Assembly: GCA_033060915.1 (NCBI GenBank)
Contig: CM065397.1
Coordinates: 30,187,501-30,251,500, forward strand
Origin: Euryodendron excelsum
Lineage: Eukaryota; Streptophyta; Magnoliopsida; Ericales; Pentaphylacaceae
Length of the DNA stretch: 64,000 nt
Reading direction: 5' to 3'
Shown in pieces: positions 1 through 11,528 of this stretch. The position numbers and the translations under genes are program-made. The notes below the pieces were generated by a model. The model ran no database searches. It worked only from the letters and a program-made list of their open reading frames with translations, and was not told where the DNA came from. The stretch's first letter is position 1. Every line of letters begins with the position of its first letter.

Positions 1-311
1 TGATCATATATCTTAAATTATGTTTAAATTGAGTGAAATTTGTGTTTTGAATGTTTAAATGTGTTTATCATTCATATGAAATGCATTTCTTGAGTTCATG
101 ATGCATTACATGATCATATTAAGACAATCTTTATCTCAAAACTTGAAAAAGATCATTTCATGAAATCCTTATGATTCACATGCTCAGTCTGGGTAAAAGA
201 GTCGACACTTTATTTCATAGAGTCGACTCATCACGACAGTGAACTTAAATCATATCATTAACAAGGCATGTGTCAGCTCATTTAGTTCATGAGTCGCCTC
301 ATGCTTCAGGC

Positions 312-342
312 CTATATACTTTGACGAAGCCCACTTTATAAA
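312..342 (+). promoter_or_regulatory. TATA-like boxes ahead of the env-position ORF
   Basis: CTATATAC at 312-319 and TTTATAAA at 335-342 are followed by a pyrimidine-rich stretch with many CTC/TTC runs and then an ATG at 514. This looks like a plant core promoter and leader inside the element, between pol and the extra ORF. The upstream 200-300 bases contain GAGTCGACTC and GAGTCGCCTCATG motifs that recur in the LTR U3 repeats. Promoter activity is inferred. Confidence 0.4.
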
Positions 343-513
343 CATTCGAAATTTCCCTCTTACTCATTCACTCGCACTCTTTTTCTCTCCCGCTCCTCTG
401 TTCGCTCTTTAACCCAACCGTCATTCACAAACCATCACATTTTTTCATTTCAATCTCTTTATAAACCTTAATCGACCTCTTTCCATTCTTTTTCAACTCT
501 CCTAAATCCCACA

Positions 514-1956
514 ATGGCTCCTAAACTCGAACAAGGAAGAGAAAGCCCTAATGCCCCTCCTTCACGCACTTAGAAACGAAAAAGGGCTGGACCAGTCATC
601 AGAGATTCAGAGGAAAGGGCTCCTGCAGAGCAACCTGGATGGGATTCAACACGCTTGATAGATGCAATGGCAAAAAAAAAGTACATAAAAATCTTCAGTC
701 TTTGTAAAGTTTTGAATGGATACTGGATAGATCATGCCTACTTTAAAACTGAAAACTTTGACTTTCTCCATATCCTTGAGAATCTAGGGTGGGAACCCTA
801 CACAACTATTAGAGAGAATGTGTACCCAAAGTTGGTTATGCATTTCTACTCTAATCTCATGAAAAAGGTTGGAAGTAACATAATTACCAATTTTATGAAT
901 GGAGTGAAGATCACTCTGAATGAAGGGACTCTGGCAGAAATTGTGCAAACTGGGCTTGGTGGAGAAACCTATTTTGAGACCATCAGTCGAAAGGAACAAC
1001 TTCATGTTTTGTTTGGTCATGACATGCCCGAATCCATTCAACCCATAGCCAACAACTTCCCTGTTGAATTGAGATTAGTCCACCATTTTGTAACAACCAT
1101 TTTCTTACCCAAAGTTGGTGGTTTTGAGCGTGTAACTGAGAAGGACCTATTTTTCTTGTGGACCTTTCTCACAAACACCATAATTGATGTTCCCTACTAT
1201 ATCCTTTCCAACATGGCCAATGTTGCTACCACTGCCTCCAAGAACCTACCATATGGAATGTTGCTCACCAAGATTTTTAAACATTTTCAAGTAAATCTTT
1301 TGGGTGTGACATACAAAAAGCCTAATCCCTACAAAGATGAATACAACAAATACACTTTGAGTCGAATGGGATATAAGAAATTCAATGGCCATTGGGTTCC
1401 AAGGCCAAATAAAGTTGCCCCTGCCAGCTCTTCACAGATAAGAGCATCTGCCTCTGGCCCTAGAAAACTCTTAGCCCAAACCCTTGATGCCTCCTCTGTT
1501 GATGAACTTTTGGGAAGCATGCTAGACATGCTTTAAAGCATGGACCACAAACTTAATGAAGGGCTGCTTTTGTTGAAAAATCTTAAGCAAGATGTGATTC
1601 AACTGAAAAGGGCTCAGGGTATTGTAGTAGAGGAAGAAGTTAGAGAAAGAGAACCAGAAACTGAAGAAAGAAATGAGGAAGAACAAGAGAAGGAAGCAGA
1701 GAAAGATTTGGAGGACACAGACCTGGAAACTGAGGAGGATGAGCCTGCAGATAATGTCTCTAAGGAAGAATCTGAGGATGCTGCACCAAAGAAAAAGGTT
1801 GTTCCAACAAAGATAGCCAAACCATCTACCTCAACCTTTAGATTTGTGTGAAGGAGGCCATATGATTTAATGCCTAGACCCTTTTCTGGTCCATCCAACA
1901 CTGCTTCAGATCCTATTGATCTCTCACCCTCTCCCTCTCCTTCTCCATCTCCTTAA
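514..1956 (+). pseudogene. env-position ORF with plant-transposon-protein-like domain, three internal stops
   Basis: One reading frame runs from ATG 514 (MAPKLEQGRE...) to TAA 1954-1956, about 480 codons, broken only by TAG at 571-573, TAA at 1534-1536 and TGA at 1849-1851, with no frameshift. The middle (about 655-1350) has hallmarks of the 'putative plant transposon protein' domain: an LGWEPY start, YPKLVMHFYSNL, a VKITLNEGTLAEI stretch and VELRLVHHFVTTIFLP. The C-terminal third is acidic and Glu-rich (about 1630-1790), probably coiled or disordered, and ends in Ser-Pro repeats. There is no signal peptide or clear membrane segment, so calling it a true envelope protein is not justified. Its place after pol and before the polypurine tract matches the extra ORF of SIRE-type elements. 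Confidence 0.6.
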
Positions 1957-2876
1957 AACTCCTCCAACATCCTTCCCCATCATCCTGAATACTCATGGCT
2001 CAGTCACTCTTATAGTCCTGTTAAAACATTTTTTTTGTTGTTGTTTTTGGTGCATAGTTTTTATGAACATTCACTGAACAATCTTTTGTAATCATTGTCT
2101 TCAACCAATGAATATAATTCTATTTTGGTATCAAATGTGATTGCTCTGATAACTTGTTTGATTGATTCCCTATTTATACAATCTATTCTGTTTTTAATAT
2201 TTTTTGCTATTGTATCTGTCTATCGTTCTCACTCTATTGGTATCATTCTCATTCTCTTTTTGATGTATTGACAAAAAGGAGAAGAAATATTATAGTATAG
2301 TATTGGCAAAAGTAGACATGATATGATAACTCAGGAGTAGTATTGTTTGGAGCAAAATTGTATTGGACAAGATAAATTGTGTTTAAGTTAAAAAGGGGGA
2401 GAAGTATTTGATAAATTGAGAATTTGGTAGAATTGCGAACAAGAAATGAACAATATGTTTTTACTAAAAAATGAGTTGCATATAACTCAAAATTGGAGAG
2501 ATATTTATTCAAGATTGAGTATATATAAACTTTATCGAGAAACATGAATTGAACAAGAAATGGAGAATTACTAAAATGAACATAAATTGTTTAATGTATT
2601 GGCATTAAATGAATGAAAATAAAATGAATTGTTTATTACCTGATAAATATCAAAGCATGTTCTCAGGGGGAGCATCATGATTTATTTCCTTCAAAATATT
2701 TTTGAATTACCTGACAAAAACTCCCTGAAAATTATTTTTGAAATGTTTTTATCCTCTAAGCATCATTTGCTTAATTACAAAACAAAAGGGGAGTTATTTT
2801 ACCGGTACGATATTTAACTTTGTTCATTTCATCTAATCCTATATGAACTTATTTTGCAAAGGTTTTGTCATCATCA
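1957..2876. other. 3' spacer of the copia element with repeated A/G-rich tracts
   Basis: AT-rich, non-coding. Polypurine-tract-like stretches recur, for example near 2272-2286 (ACAAAAAGGAGAAG), 2391-2405 (AAAAAGGGGGAGAAG) and 2778-2792. Multiple such tracts upstream of the 3' LTR are usual in SIRE/Maximus elements. No gene was seen. Confidence 0.5.
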
Positions 2877-2889
2877 AAAAAGGAGAGAT
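2877..2889 (+). other. Polypurine tract of the copia element
   Basis: AAAAAAGGAGAGAT directly precedes the LTR start TGTTGACTC at 2890. It is the expected primer site for plus-strand DNA synthesis and fixes the element orientation as plus. Confidence 0.6.
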
Positions 2890-3812
2890 TGTTGACTCAA
2901 GGTTGACCCTGTGTTGATTTTGATAATAACTAAATCTTATGTTAATTTACTAATGAATCTACTTAGTGTGCAGATTAACAAAGTTCATAATTTAGACTTA
3001 AAGTTCAATCTTAAGTCTAATATATGTCAAAGAGAATGCACAATAAATTCAAGAGCTATGCAATAAACCAAACAGAGGACTGATGCCTATCTCTACTTCA
3101 AACAAATATTTTATATTCGAAGAGATTGAAGGTGTTCAAACAAAGATCTCATCAAGTATGCATAAGACTCATTGAAGACTGATTTGCACTTCAGAAAGAT
3201 TGAAGACTTCATCAGAATATGCAAAGATCAGTTGAAGATGAATTGATTGAATAATGCTCAAGAGAAGACTTCATCAGGAAAGCAAAGATCAATTCAAGAT
3301 TATGTGATTGAAGTTGCCTAAAAAGAAGATTCACAATGATTGTCTGATTTCTACATGGAATCCAAGTGAAGAATTCTTCTACAATGTAAAGAATTAATGA
3401 AAACTAGATGTATGAAGAGATTTCATTAAGTTTGCAAAAGTCTCATTGATGTGATTTTAAAGAAGAAAGAGAAATTTCTAGCGAAGAGAAGAAATTGGCA
3501 ATGAAGCATTGTGAAGCCCTATACAATTAAGGAAGCTTAGCATTGAAAGAGAGTGTTTTACAATGAAAGAAGAAGCTTTGCAAATGAAGAAGAAAAGATC
3601 AACATTGATATAATGAAGCTCTGACTATTTGAGAGTCAAGAGAAGATAGTGTCAAATGATTGATTCAATCCAAATTAAATAGAAGTTAACTCTGATGAGT
3701 TAAAGAAATTTGATTAATCATCATACCCCAAAGAAATACTCATTGAAGATCTTATACTAGTGCTGAGATGAGCTGGATCATTAGAAGTCAGAAAGCAAAT
3801 TTTTGGGCAATC

Positions 3813-4275
3813 AGCGGACTCATGGAATAAGGAGTCGCCGCATGGTTACAGAAGCAAAAGGCTTAAAGACCAAATGGACAATGAGCGGACTCATGGAAAT
3901 GAAGAGTCACCTCTTGATCGCAGAAACAAAAGGCCTGAAGACAAAATGATCAATGAGCGGACTCATGAAAATGAAGAGTCGTCTCATGAACACAAAAGCA
4001 AAAAGCTTGGAAACCAAGTAGACAATGAGCGGACTCATTGAAAGGAAGAGTTGTCTCATGGAGACAGACGCAAAGGCTTGAAAATAACATGATCAATAAG
4101 CGGATTCATGAAGATGAAGAGTCGCCTTGACAACAGAAGTAAAACGCTGAAGATCAAATGAACAAAGAGCGGACTCCTGAAGATGAAGAGTCGCCTCATG
4201 ACAGCAAAAGCCAAAGATGTGAAGACAGAATGAACAAGGAGCCAACTCATTGTTATGAAGAGCGGACTCATGAAG
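3813..4275 (+). repeat. ~70-bp tandem repeats in LTR U3
   Basis: The phrase AGCGGACTCATG begins at 3813, 3884, 3956, 4028, 4099 and 4168, with a variant at 4240, so the spacing is 69-72 bp over about seven units. Each unit also carries a GAAGAGTCGCC-like phrase, the near complement of the first. Related GAGTCGACTC words occur at 200-300, ahead of the internal ORF. Tandem U3 repeats are often enhancer-like; that role is inference. Confidence 0.75.
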
Positions 4276-4436
4276 TTAGTGAATAACGTCTAGTAAATGT
4301 AGAAGCAGAAAGTGTCGACTCCACAAGCCTGGAGCCGACTCCTTGAATATAACAGCTAGTTTTTCTAACGTTATAACGGACTGGACATGCATTAATGATG
4401 CCCAACAACCTCTAACGGATGGAATCAATACAGGGG

Positions 4437-4446
4437 TTTATATACA
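4437..4446 (+). promoter_or_regulatory. LTR TATA box
   Basis: TTTATATACA follows the U3 tandem repeats and lies about 580 bases before the LTR end. It is a plausible start of the element's transcript. Confidence 0.4.
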
Positions 4447-5018
4447 AGCTTCCAGCTGCATTTATACAAGTAAACAAGAGACAAAAACAAGATTCAACTG
4501 ACTGATTCACTGAAAATTCTGATATTCTTCCTATCTTCTTCCTGTGAGCTTTGATTATAAAATTTACTCTTATTGGAGAGTTTGCTAGTTGCTTGTATAT
4601 TCTTATACACTTGTATATGAGAGTTTGAAAGTTCTCTTGTGGAAGAAAAACTGTTTTAAGTTTGAGTGGAGCTTGGACAAAATCACTTAGTGATTGAAGA
4701 ACTCAGGTGGAAGTTCTTGTATAGTGAGCTGAACACTTTGTCAATCAGCAGTCCATTTGTAATTGGAGGTTGCATAGTGGAAGAAGACTTCAAGGAGGTA
4801 TTGGGGTGAGGACGTAGACCACAGTTTGTGGTTGAATCTCAATAAATCTGTGTGTTCTTTCTTATGCTTTGTTTTCTTTCATTCTTCTGATTATATTGCT
4901 TTGCATATAGATTGATCACTCTTACATTGGTTAGATTAACTCTAATTAATCTTAATTGCTATTAATCTTTGAAAAACCCAATTCACCTCCCCCTCTTAAA
5001 TTGCTTTTTGGGCCAACA

Positions 5019-5893
5019 GGTTAGACATATGAGAGAAAATGAATATGTATATCGAAAAAATGCATTTTTTTTTGTTTGGTCTAAAAAGCAAAGTAAGACC
5101 TTTTGTCATTGTTGTTACTATTGTTAATATTAGTAGTAGTAATAGTAGTAATAATAAGAACACGGAGAAGGCAGATGGTTAAAATCTGAACAAACGGACA
5201 TATACAATAAATGGTATTAATGATCAAAAGTGTAAACCCTCACATATCTCTCTCTCTCGTGTAAACACAAATTTTTAAAATAAAAAATAAATTGGTAAAT
5301 TTTATAAATAGCATTATCAAATAACTTATTGACGTAAATCTTTTATTTTCTATATGGAATGATCTTTGTTTGGTTTCTATCTTGTCAAATTGTATTAAAT
5401 CTCCATTTGATTTTGTAAGTTAACTTTATATATACGACATATTATTTCATTTACCAAAAGAATAATTTTTTATTTTATTGATTAAGACATTAAATTGAAC
5501 AAAGTGTAATTTTTTTTTTTATTGTTGGTGGGTTATCTATGGGTAGCCGCTAAGGTAAAAACTAAAAACTAATTTTAAATTATATTGTTGGGTCAATGTT
5601 GATTTGGTAAGTTCAATGACATATTTGTATATAATTTTGCATATATTACTTAGGTCATTCGTGGTATGTGGTATGCTACCAAGTGTAAAAGATTTGCTAT
5701 ATGAACTTGAATATATTAATTAATAATTTTTCATCCCAAAAGGCTAGAAAAAAAGTTTAAATAAAAATTTTAGACCACTATTAAAGATGTGAAAATCTAT
5801 AAAAAAAAAAAAAATTTAAAAAATCTTATTTAAAGTTGTCGCTTTAGGCCTCAAATTGTGTTAAGTCAATCTTTATTGTTACTATTGTTAATA
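5019..5893. other. AT-rich upstream flank of the PRK gene
   Basis: No ORF of note. It contains poly-A/T runs, a short CT run near 5249-5260 and the first copy (5124-5209) of an 86-bp duplication repeated at 6084-6169. Confidence 0.4.
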
Positions 5894-6075
5894 GGGTAAT
5901 GCTATACAACCAGAAAATTCATATAGAATTTATTACTAGAATGATATGACTAAGTCGTGGGTCTATCACTTTAAAATAAAGATCTCACCAAAATGCTTGT
6001 TTATTATAAAATTATTATCGCTACATCATTCTGGTATAAAATTCTATACAAAAATTTTAAAAGAATAGCATTTTT
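5894..6075. mobile_element. MITE-like element with long imperfect terminal inverted repeats
   Basis: The left end (GGGTAATGCTATACAACC... to about 5950) matches the reverse complement of the right end (about 6020-6075, ending AATAGCATTTTT). Shared blocks include TAATGCTAT, TATAGAATTT and AGAATGAT. It is about 180 bp and non-coding, which fits a miniature inverted-repeat element. The ends are degenerate and no clean target duplication was found, so the superfamily is not assigned. Confidence 0.55.
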
Positions 6076-6083
6076 CTTATTTT

Positions 6084-6169
6084 TTAATATTAGTAGTAGT
6101 GATAGTAGTAATAATAAGAATAAGGAGAAGGGACATGGTTAAAATCTCAGCAAAGGGACATGTACAATA
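6084..6169 (+). repeat. Second copy of an 86-bp direct duplication in the PRK upstream region
   Basis: The block starting TTAATATTAGTAGTAG at 6084 is an imperfect copy of 5124-5209, exactly 960 bases upstream, with about nine differences by eye. The MITE-like element at 5894-6075 lies just before this copy. It is probably a segmental duplication in the gene's distal promoter. Confidence 0.7.
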
Positions 6170-6429
6170 GGATGGAACTATTAATATTATTAGACGGCTG
6201 AGGCAACAATAAACATGATCATCAATAACAAGAGAACAGCCCCAACCACATATCAGCAAAAACCAATCGAGCAAATATTAAAAAAAAAAAAAAACAAAGG
6301 TCAATGGAATATTGACACTGAACTGGCAAAACAATGTTTAAATGGCCGGCCTGAACAGCTCATACATTCCTAGGAGGAGGACTTTGTCAATCTCACCACC
6401 CCAATTTGTCCCTTTTCTTATAGCCATCA

Positions 6430-6627
6430 TTCCGACTTAACCCAACCCTCTCTGATCAGAGTTTTAGAGCCTCTCCTCCTATCTCCATTCTCTTCTCTGT
6501 TTCCTCTGTCTGTGATTCCACAAATTTCCCACGCAACCAAAACACTCTTCCTCCTTTCATGCATCCACGCTTAATTTTACCTTGCGTAGCTAGCCTGCAG
6601 TGAATAGCTTTCTTGAGCCTACGAACC
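6430..6627 (+). promoter_or_regulatory. Pyrimidine-rich 5' leader of the PRK gene
   Basis: A CT-rich tract (about 6468-6570, many CTCC and TTCC words) precedes the ATG at 6628, as in many plant 5' UTRs. A convincing TATA box was not found nearby, so the transcription start is unknown. Confidence 0.35.
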
Positions 6628-8257
6628 ATGGCATGTTCTAGGAATTGGAGTCTTTGTCTGCTCCTTGTTCATGTTATGTTAACTAGTTGTTGTTGTGCTA
6701 AAGCAGCTTCTGGTAGTGCATCTGAAGCCAGAACCCTTCTCAAGTTCAAAGAGTCTTTGTCTAACGACACTGCCGCGTTAAGTAATTGGAATGAGTCGAA
6801 TATTACTCCTCGTTTGTGCTCCGGAAATGTTCCAAATTGGACAGGCTTGCTTTGCTTGAACGACACGTTTTACGGGCTGCGACTTGAAGGCATTGGGTTG
6901 AGGGGTATGATTAATGTGGATGCACTTTCAGAGTTACCAAATTTACGTACCGTCAGCTTCATGAACAATAGCTTCGAAGGTCCATTGCCCGAGGTAAAGA
7001 AACTGGGCGGTGCATTCCGAGGATTGTTTCTTTCCAACAACCGATTCTCCGGTGAGATACCAGATGATGCTTTTGCTGGCATGAACTCATTGAGGAGAGT
7101 CTACCTAGCAAATAATGTATTTGTGGGTAAAGTTCCAAACTCCCTTGCAAAATTGCCTTTGCTTGCGGACCTGTTGATTCAGGATAACCAGTTTGATGGT
7201 GAAATACCTGATTTTTCGTCGAATCAACTAAGAACGGTGAATCTAACAAACAACAGATTCAAAGGTCCGATACCAGCTAGTCTAGGCAACATCAGTACCA
7301 GTTCATTTTCAGGTAAGTTTTAATTACTAGCAAATCAAATTGTTTTCCAATATTGTCAATTAATATCATTTATTTGTTTAATTCACTTACAATAATTATG
7401 CTTACAACCACATATCTCAACTCCTGAATTTTCAGGATGACGTTGGATTCATCAAATTCCAAACATTATATGCAAGATAAATAGACTGACCTACCAAAAT
7501 CTAGATGGAAACCAGATAGTAGTGTAATAAATTCAAAAGAGAAGCCACTCCCGAGTATTTAAACATCCGTCAAAAGTTTTTTCATCAAATGGAATAAAAT
7601 TGGCCAAACATAGGGTGGTGGGTTTTTGACTGGGTCTTAAGTCTCCCATATAGGAGCAAACAGATATTCACCATCTGTACGTAATCTGCTAAAATAAAGA
7701 AGACAAGCAGAGAGAGAGAAGATCTCTAGTTATGGATATTGTTTTGATATTTAAGCACTGTTTCTTCGTTTACATACCAAGTTCATAAAGAATATTTCTA
7801 AGTGGTATGCACGTTGGTCGCTAACATTCATTGCAAAAGTCAAATAACTGATAGGAAATCAGCATATTGTAAGCTGTTATTTTTCATATGTAAACTGTTA
7901 CCATAAAAACAATTTTTTACACAAGCGGCTTAAATAATGTCCTAACATTGTCAAACTTCCTGCAAAATCCATATGGCTGTATCATATTCAATGTTAGCAT
8001 GCAGTTTTTATATTTTTCTGAACTGAAAATTGTTCCAGACCTCTCATTGACATGAATTTGTTTGTCACTAATTAGATTTCTTACCCAATTCACATTAAAA
8101 TTGTACTTTTAATTCTTCGAAAAAAAGTTCAATCAGTATGAAAAGTTTAAACAATAATATATTTATCTTATAATACCTATGATTTCATTCTTCTATGGCA
8201 CGATTTTTCTTCTTGCTTGTTTAAAAAACTTCCATTAGACAGATCAAAAGCAAAATC

Positions 8258-8292
<35 letters not shown>

Positions 8293-10809
8293 GAGTAATG
8301 TTATATATATATATATATATCAATTTCTCAATTCCTTTTTACTCTTCTAGACACAAGCCAATTGGACCTGTAGAATCCGTTCACTTGTGTCCAGTAGTGT
8401 GAAAAGAAATTTAAAATTTTACTTTATGTATAATATTTTCCTTATTATTATGAATTGGAGAGATACTACTTTGCCACTTTAAGAATTGGATCCTCTCCAT
8501 TTCATAATTAGAATGGAAATCTCCATTCCGTCAATAAATGAACGATGAAACCTTATTAATTGCCATATCAAAACTACATTGTTTTGTATTAAAATACATT
8601 TCTTTATATGTAGCTACAAAATCATTTATTACTTAATAAGTATAAAATCAATTAATCTTAACATTTCATTTTTATTTTAGTTGATGTGTCAACTTTCTAA
8701 TTAATGAAATGTAGATCTTCATTTCTTCGTTGGAATAGAGAGGATGCAAATCTCCTACTTTGTACGGGGGATAGTCTCTCAGAAATTTTTTTTTTTTTTT
8801 TTCTAGTTATAGGCACTAACAGCAATTACTATTTTTTTTTTTTTTTTGAACTGTGCAGGCAACATAGGCCTGTGTGGTAAGCCTCTGGACCCCTGCAAGT
8901 CCTCCAAGAAGTGGTCTGTCAGAATGATCGCTATCATCATCGTCGTTGCGGGCGTGGTTGCAGTGGCTGCCATCAGCCTAGCTTACTTCATATTTCGCGG
9001 ACGCCGGACACAAAAAAACCAATTTGGAAAATCATCAACAAAACTGAAAAACAAAGAGTCTGCTTATTACAAGCATCGGTTGCCAGAGTTCGAGGACACC
9101 TATAAGAAAGGTGAACATGGGAAGCTGTTATTCGTGAGGAATGGCAGGGAGAGGTTTGACTTGCAGGATTTACTTAAAGCCTCTGCTGAAATTCTGGGTA
9201 GTGGTAATTTTGGGTCCGCTTTCAAGGCTATACTCCTGAGTGGGCCAACCATGTTTGTGAAGAGGTTTAAGCATATGAACAATGTGGGAAGAGAAGAATT
9301 CCATGAGCACATGAGAAGGCTTGGAAGGTTGTCGCACCCTAATTTGCTGCCTCTTGTGGCCTTCTACTACAAGAAAGAAGAAAAGCTTTTAGTTACTGAC
9401 TTTATTGAAAATGGCAGCTTAGCAAGTCATCTCCATGGTAATTAAGCTCCTTTCATGAAAGTATATCACATCTGCCATATCTTATAGTATGTTTACATCA
9501 CTTTCTATTGTTATCGAAAAGTAATATTAATTTTCAAAAACAAAAACAAAAAATACTTATTTTGTTAAACATTCCAAAAAATATTTTTATCCCCCCATCC
9601 ACTCTTCCAAAAAAAACAAATATACGTTAAGAAAAATATTATTCTTACAAAAAATCTCACAAAAATTATATAACGATGATACTTTTGTAATTAAGAGTTA
9701 TTATTATAATATTTTGTTTTAAAATAAAAGTCTCCCATTCAATTGTATCATTCTCCGTATAGCATTACACAGACATTATATCCATTATTACTATCCGCCC
9801 CTAGGAAATGGATTTTAAAAAAGTATGACTAGCTGAAGACTTAATTGTGATAGATGTGCCACGTACTCTTAGCAAAAGTTTGGGGTGGATAATGAGCACT
9901 CAGTCTAATGAATGAAACCACACACACATATATATATATAAGTGTGTGTATATGAAAAAGGATACGCTGCCTCTGTCCTATTTACATGATACTAATTTAT
10001 TAGTTTAATTAGGTCAACATAATTTCAGACTGTTTAATTAAACTGTTGTCTGTATTTTTCTTTGTTAATTAGGTAACCGTAGTCCGAACAGGCCGAGGCT
10101 TGACTGGCCAACCCGCTTAAAAATCATAAAAGGAGTAGCCAGGGGATTGGCTTACCTCTGTAACGAGTTCCCTAGCCTGAAGTTACCCCACGGTCACCTG
10201 AAATCAACGAACGTGCTTCTTGACGACACTTTCGAACCCCTCTTGGGAGATTATGCACTTGAGCCCGTTTTCAACAAACAACATGCTCAACAATTCATGG
10301 TGGCCTATAAGTCCCCCGAGTTCACCGACCACGACCACACCACGAACAAGTCAGACGTGTGGAGCCTTGGGATTCTGATACTGGAGGTATTGACCGGTAA
10401 GTTCCCGGCAAATTATCTGATACAACAAGGTAAAGGTGGTAATGCAGATTTGGCAGCTTGGGTCAACTCTGTTGTGAGAGAAGAGTGGACTGGCGAAGTG
10501 TTCGATAAAGACATGAAGGGGACGAAGAACGGTGAAGGCGAGATGCTTAAGCTGCTGAAGATTGGAATGAGTTGTTGTGAGTGGAGCGTGGAGAGGAGGT
10601 GGGATATGAGGGAGGCTGTTGACAAGATTGAAGAATTGAAAGAGAGGGACAGTGATGATGAAGACAACTCTTCGTATGGTAGTGAAGGTGACATATACTC
10701 TTCTAGAGCTATGACTGAGGAGGAGGAGGAGGAAGAAGGAGAGAAGAAGAAGAAGAAGAATAAGGAGGAGGAGGCGGAGGAGGACTTCTCTTTCACTGTG
10801 AATGGTTGA
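6628..10809 (+). CDS. Pollen receptor-like kinase (LRR-RLK subfamily III, PRK type), three exons
   Basis: Exons 6628-7312, 8859-9437 and 10073-10809 join in phase (each split Gly codon is restored) to give 666 residues, a normal PRK length. Both introns are GT-AG. Residues 1-26 are a signal peptide. An LRR N-cap and about five to six LRRs follow, ending in LCGKPLDPC. A membrane span lies near 251-274, then a kinase-like domain from about 328. The start is the ATG in ACCATGG, not the in-frame TTG 15 bases earlier. The Gly loop (GSGNFG, 342-347) and Lys363 are present. The HRD motif is HGH (461-463) and DFG is DYA (481-483), so the catalytic Asp is missing and it is probably a pseudokinase, as is usual in this family. 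The tail (about 620-666) is Glu/Lys-rich and ends DFSFTVNG. Known PRKs act at the pollen-tube membrane, sense secreted peptides and activate RopGEF/ROP signalling; that role here is inferred from family. It is the only intact gene in the window. Confidence 0.93.
7313..8858 (+). other. Intron 1 of the PRK gene (1546 bp)
   Basis: Donor GTAAGT at 7313, and an acceptor with a strong T-run then TGTGCAG ending 8858. It contains an (ATT)n run at about 8258-8292 and a (TA)n run at about 8303-8321. It is AT-rich and no gene was seen inside. The exon sequence on each side restores the PRK FSG/NIGLCG junction. Confidence 0.9.
9438..10072 (+). other. Intron 2 of the PRK gene (635 bp)
   Basis: Donor GTAATT at 9438, acceptor TTAATTAG ending 10072. 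It splits the kinase domain after HLH-G, a splice position commonly kept in PRK genes. It is AT-rich with a short CA/TA microsatellite near 9920-9940. Confidence 0.88.
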
Positions 10810-11210
10810 GTTGGGATTATATATCTACTAAATATTGGAAGTGAAGTGAGTGGAGACAGTTTTCGAATCCGTTTAGTGTGAAGTTTTTGAAGCTGGAAAA
10901 TGATGTTGAAAATTTGGGGAGTTTGGGGGTCGCTGTTTCTTCTGCTTATGATGAGTGAGAGTTATGAGTTATGAGTTATGTTGATTAGATACATATATAT
11001 ATATATATATATTTGGGCTTCATGTAGAAAAGAGTCTTTCCGTTTTTGTGTTTGGATTTAACATTTTTTATGTTTACATGTGGGGTGTTTTATTATTTTA
11101 TTATTATTATTATTATTTTGTACTACAACAAAGCAGAGCTTTATTACTATGGAAACAAATTACATCAAGGGATGTGGGGTGCTGTATTATTGTAGCTATA
11201 TAGAGAGAAC

Positions 11211-11246
<36 letters not shown>

Positions 11247-11528
11247 GTGCACGTATGTGATCTGCATGTATGTGTACGTGCGTACACAGATTGGCACTAA
11301 AGCATTTACAGGGGATCGCGGTTATACCATCTTTAAATGGAATGTTGAATTAATGGATGGAAGTAGATGTTATTGGTTTAATTGTCTCGCCTCGTGGCGT
11401 GATTGATTTGTTTAATGGATTTGCGATTGTTTGCTTGCCTGTTTTCTGGTTCTCTCTTTGGTGCAGTTCCCCTGGATTGCTTTTTGGGATCTGTTCCTGT
11501 TTCTTAAGGCTGTCTTGGTAGTTTGGAA
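10810..11528. other. PRK 3' flank with microsatellites
   Basis: It holds a (TA)n run (about 10992-11011), a (TTA)n run (about 11092-11117) and a (CT)n run (about 11213-11243). Small ORFs here come from these runs and look spurious. The CACTA element begins at 11529. Confidence 0.5.

Larger units (their letters stand above)
1..5018 (+). mobile_element. SIRE/Maximus-like Ty1/copia retrotransposon, 3' part
   Basis: The window opens inside an LTR retrotransposon. In order there is an extra ORF (514-1956), a spacer with several A/G-rich tracts, a polypurine tract and a 3' LTR with TG...CA ends (2890-5018). No gag or pol is in the window; they would lie to the left. A long ORF between pol and the 3' LTR, repeated AAAAAGG-type tracts and a ~2-kb LTR beginning TGTTGACTCAAGG are typical of the SIRE/Maximus copia lineage. 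The lineage call is inference, since no reverse transcriptase is visible. The target duplication cannot be checked because the 5' end is outside. Confidence 0.65.
2890..5018 (+). repeat. 3' LTR of the copia element (2.13 kb)
   Basis: The LTR starts TGTTGACTCAAGG right after the polypurine tract and ends ...TTTTTGGGCCAACA at 5018, giving TG...CA ends. U3 holds a ~70-bp tandem array (3813-4275). A TATATA box (4439-4444) probably marks the U3/R promoter. There is no coding content. The partner LTR is outside, so age and target duplication cannot be judged. Confidence 0.65.

Noticed and set aside
4056..4271. Minus-strand ORF in the copia LTR
   Set aside because: It is the reverse reading of the 70-bp U3 repeats.
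8447..8790. Second MITE in PRK intron 1
   Set aside because: Similar words (GGAGAGAT, CTCCATT, GAGAGGAT) occur near both ends, but no convincing inverted repeat or target duplication could be traced.
10413..10796. Minus-strand ORF of 127 codons
   Set aside because: It lies wholly within the third PRK exon and its Ser/Phe runs are the complement of the Glu/Lys-rich tail.
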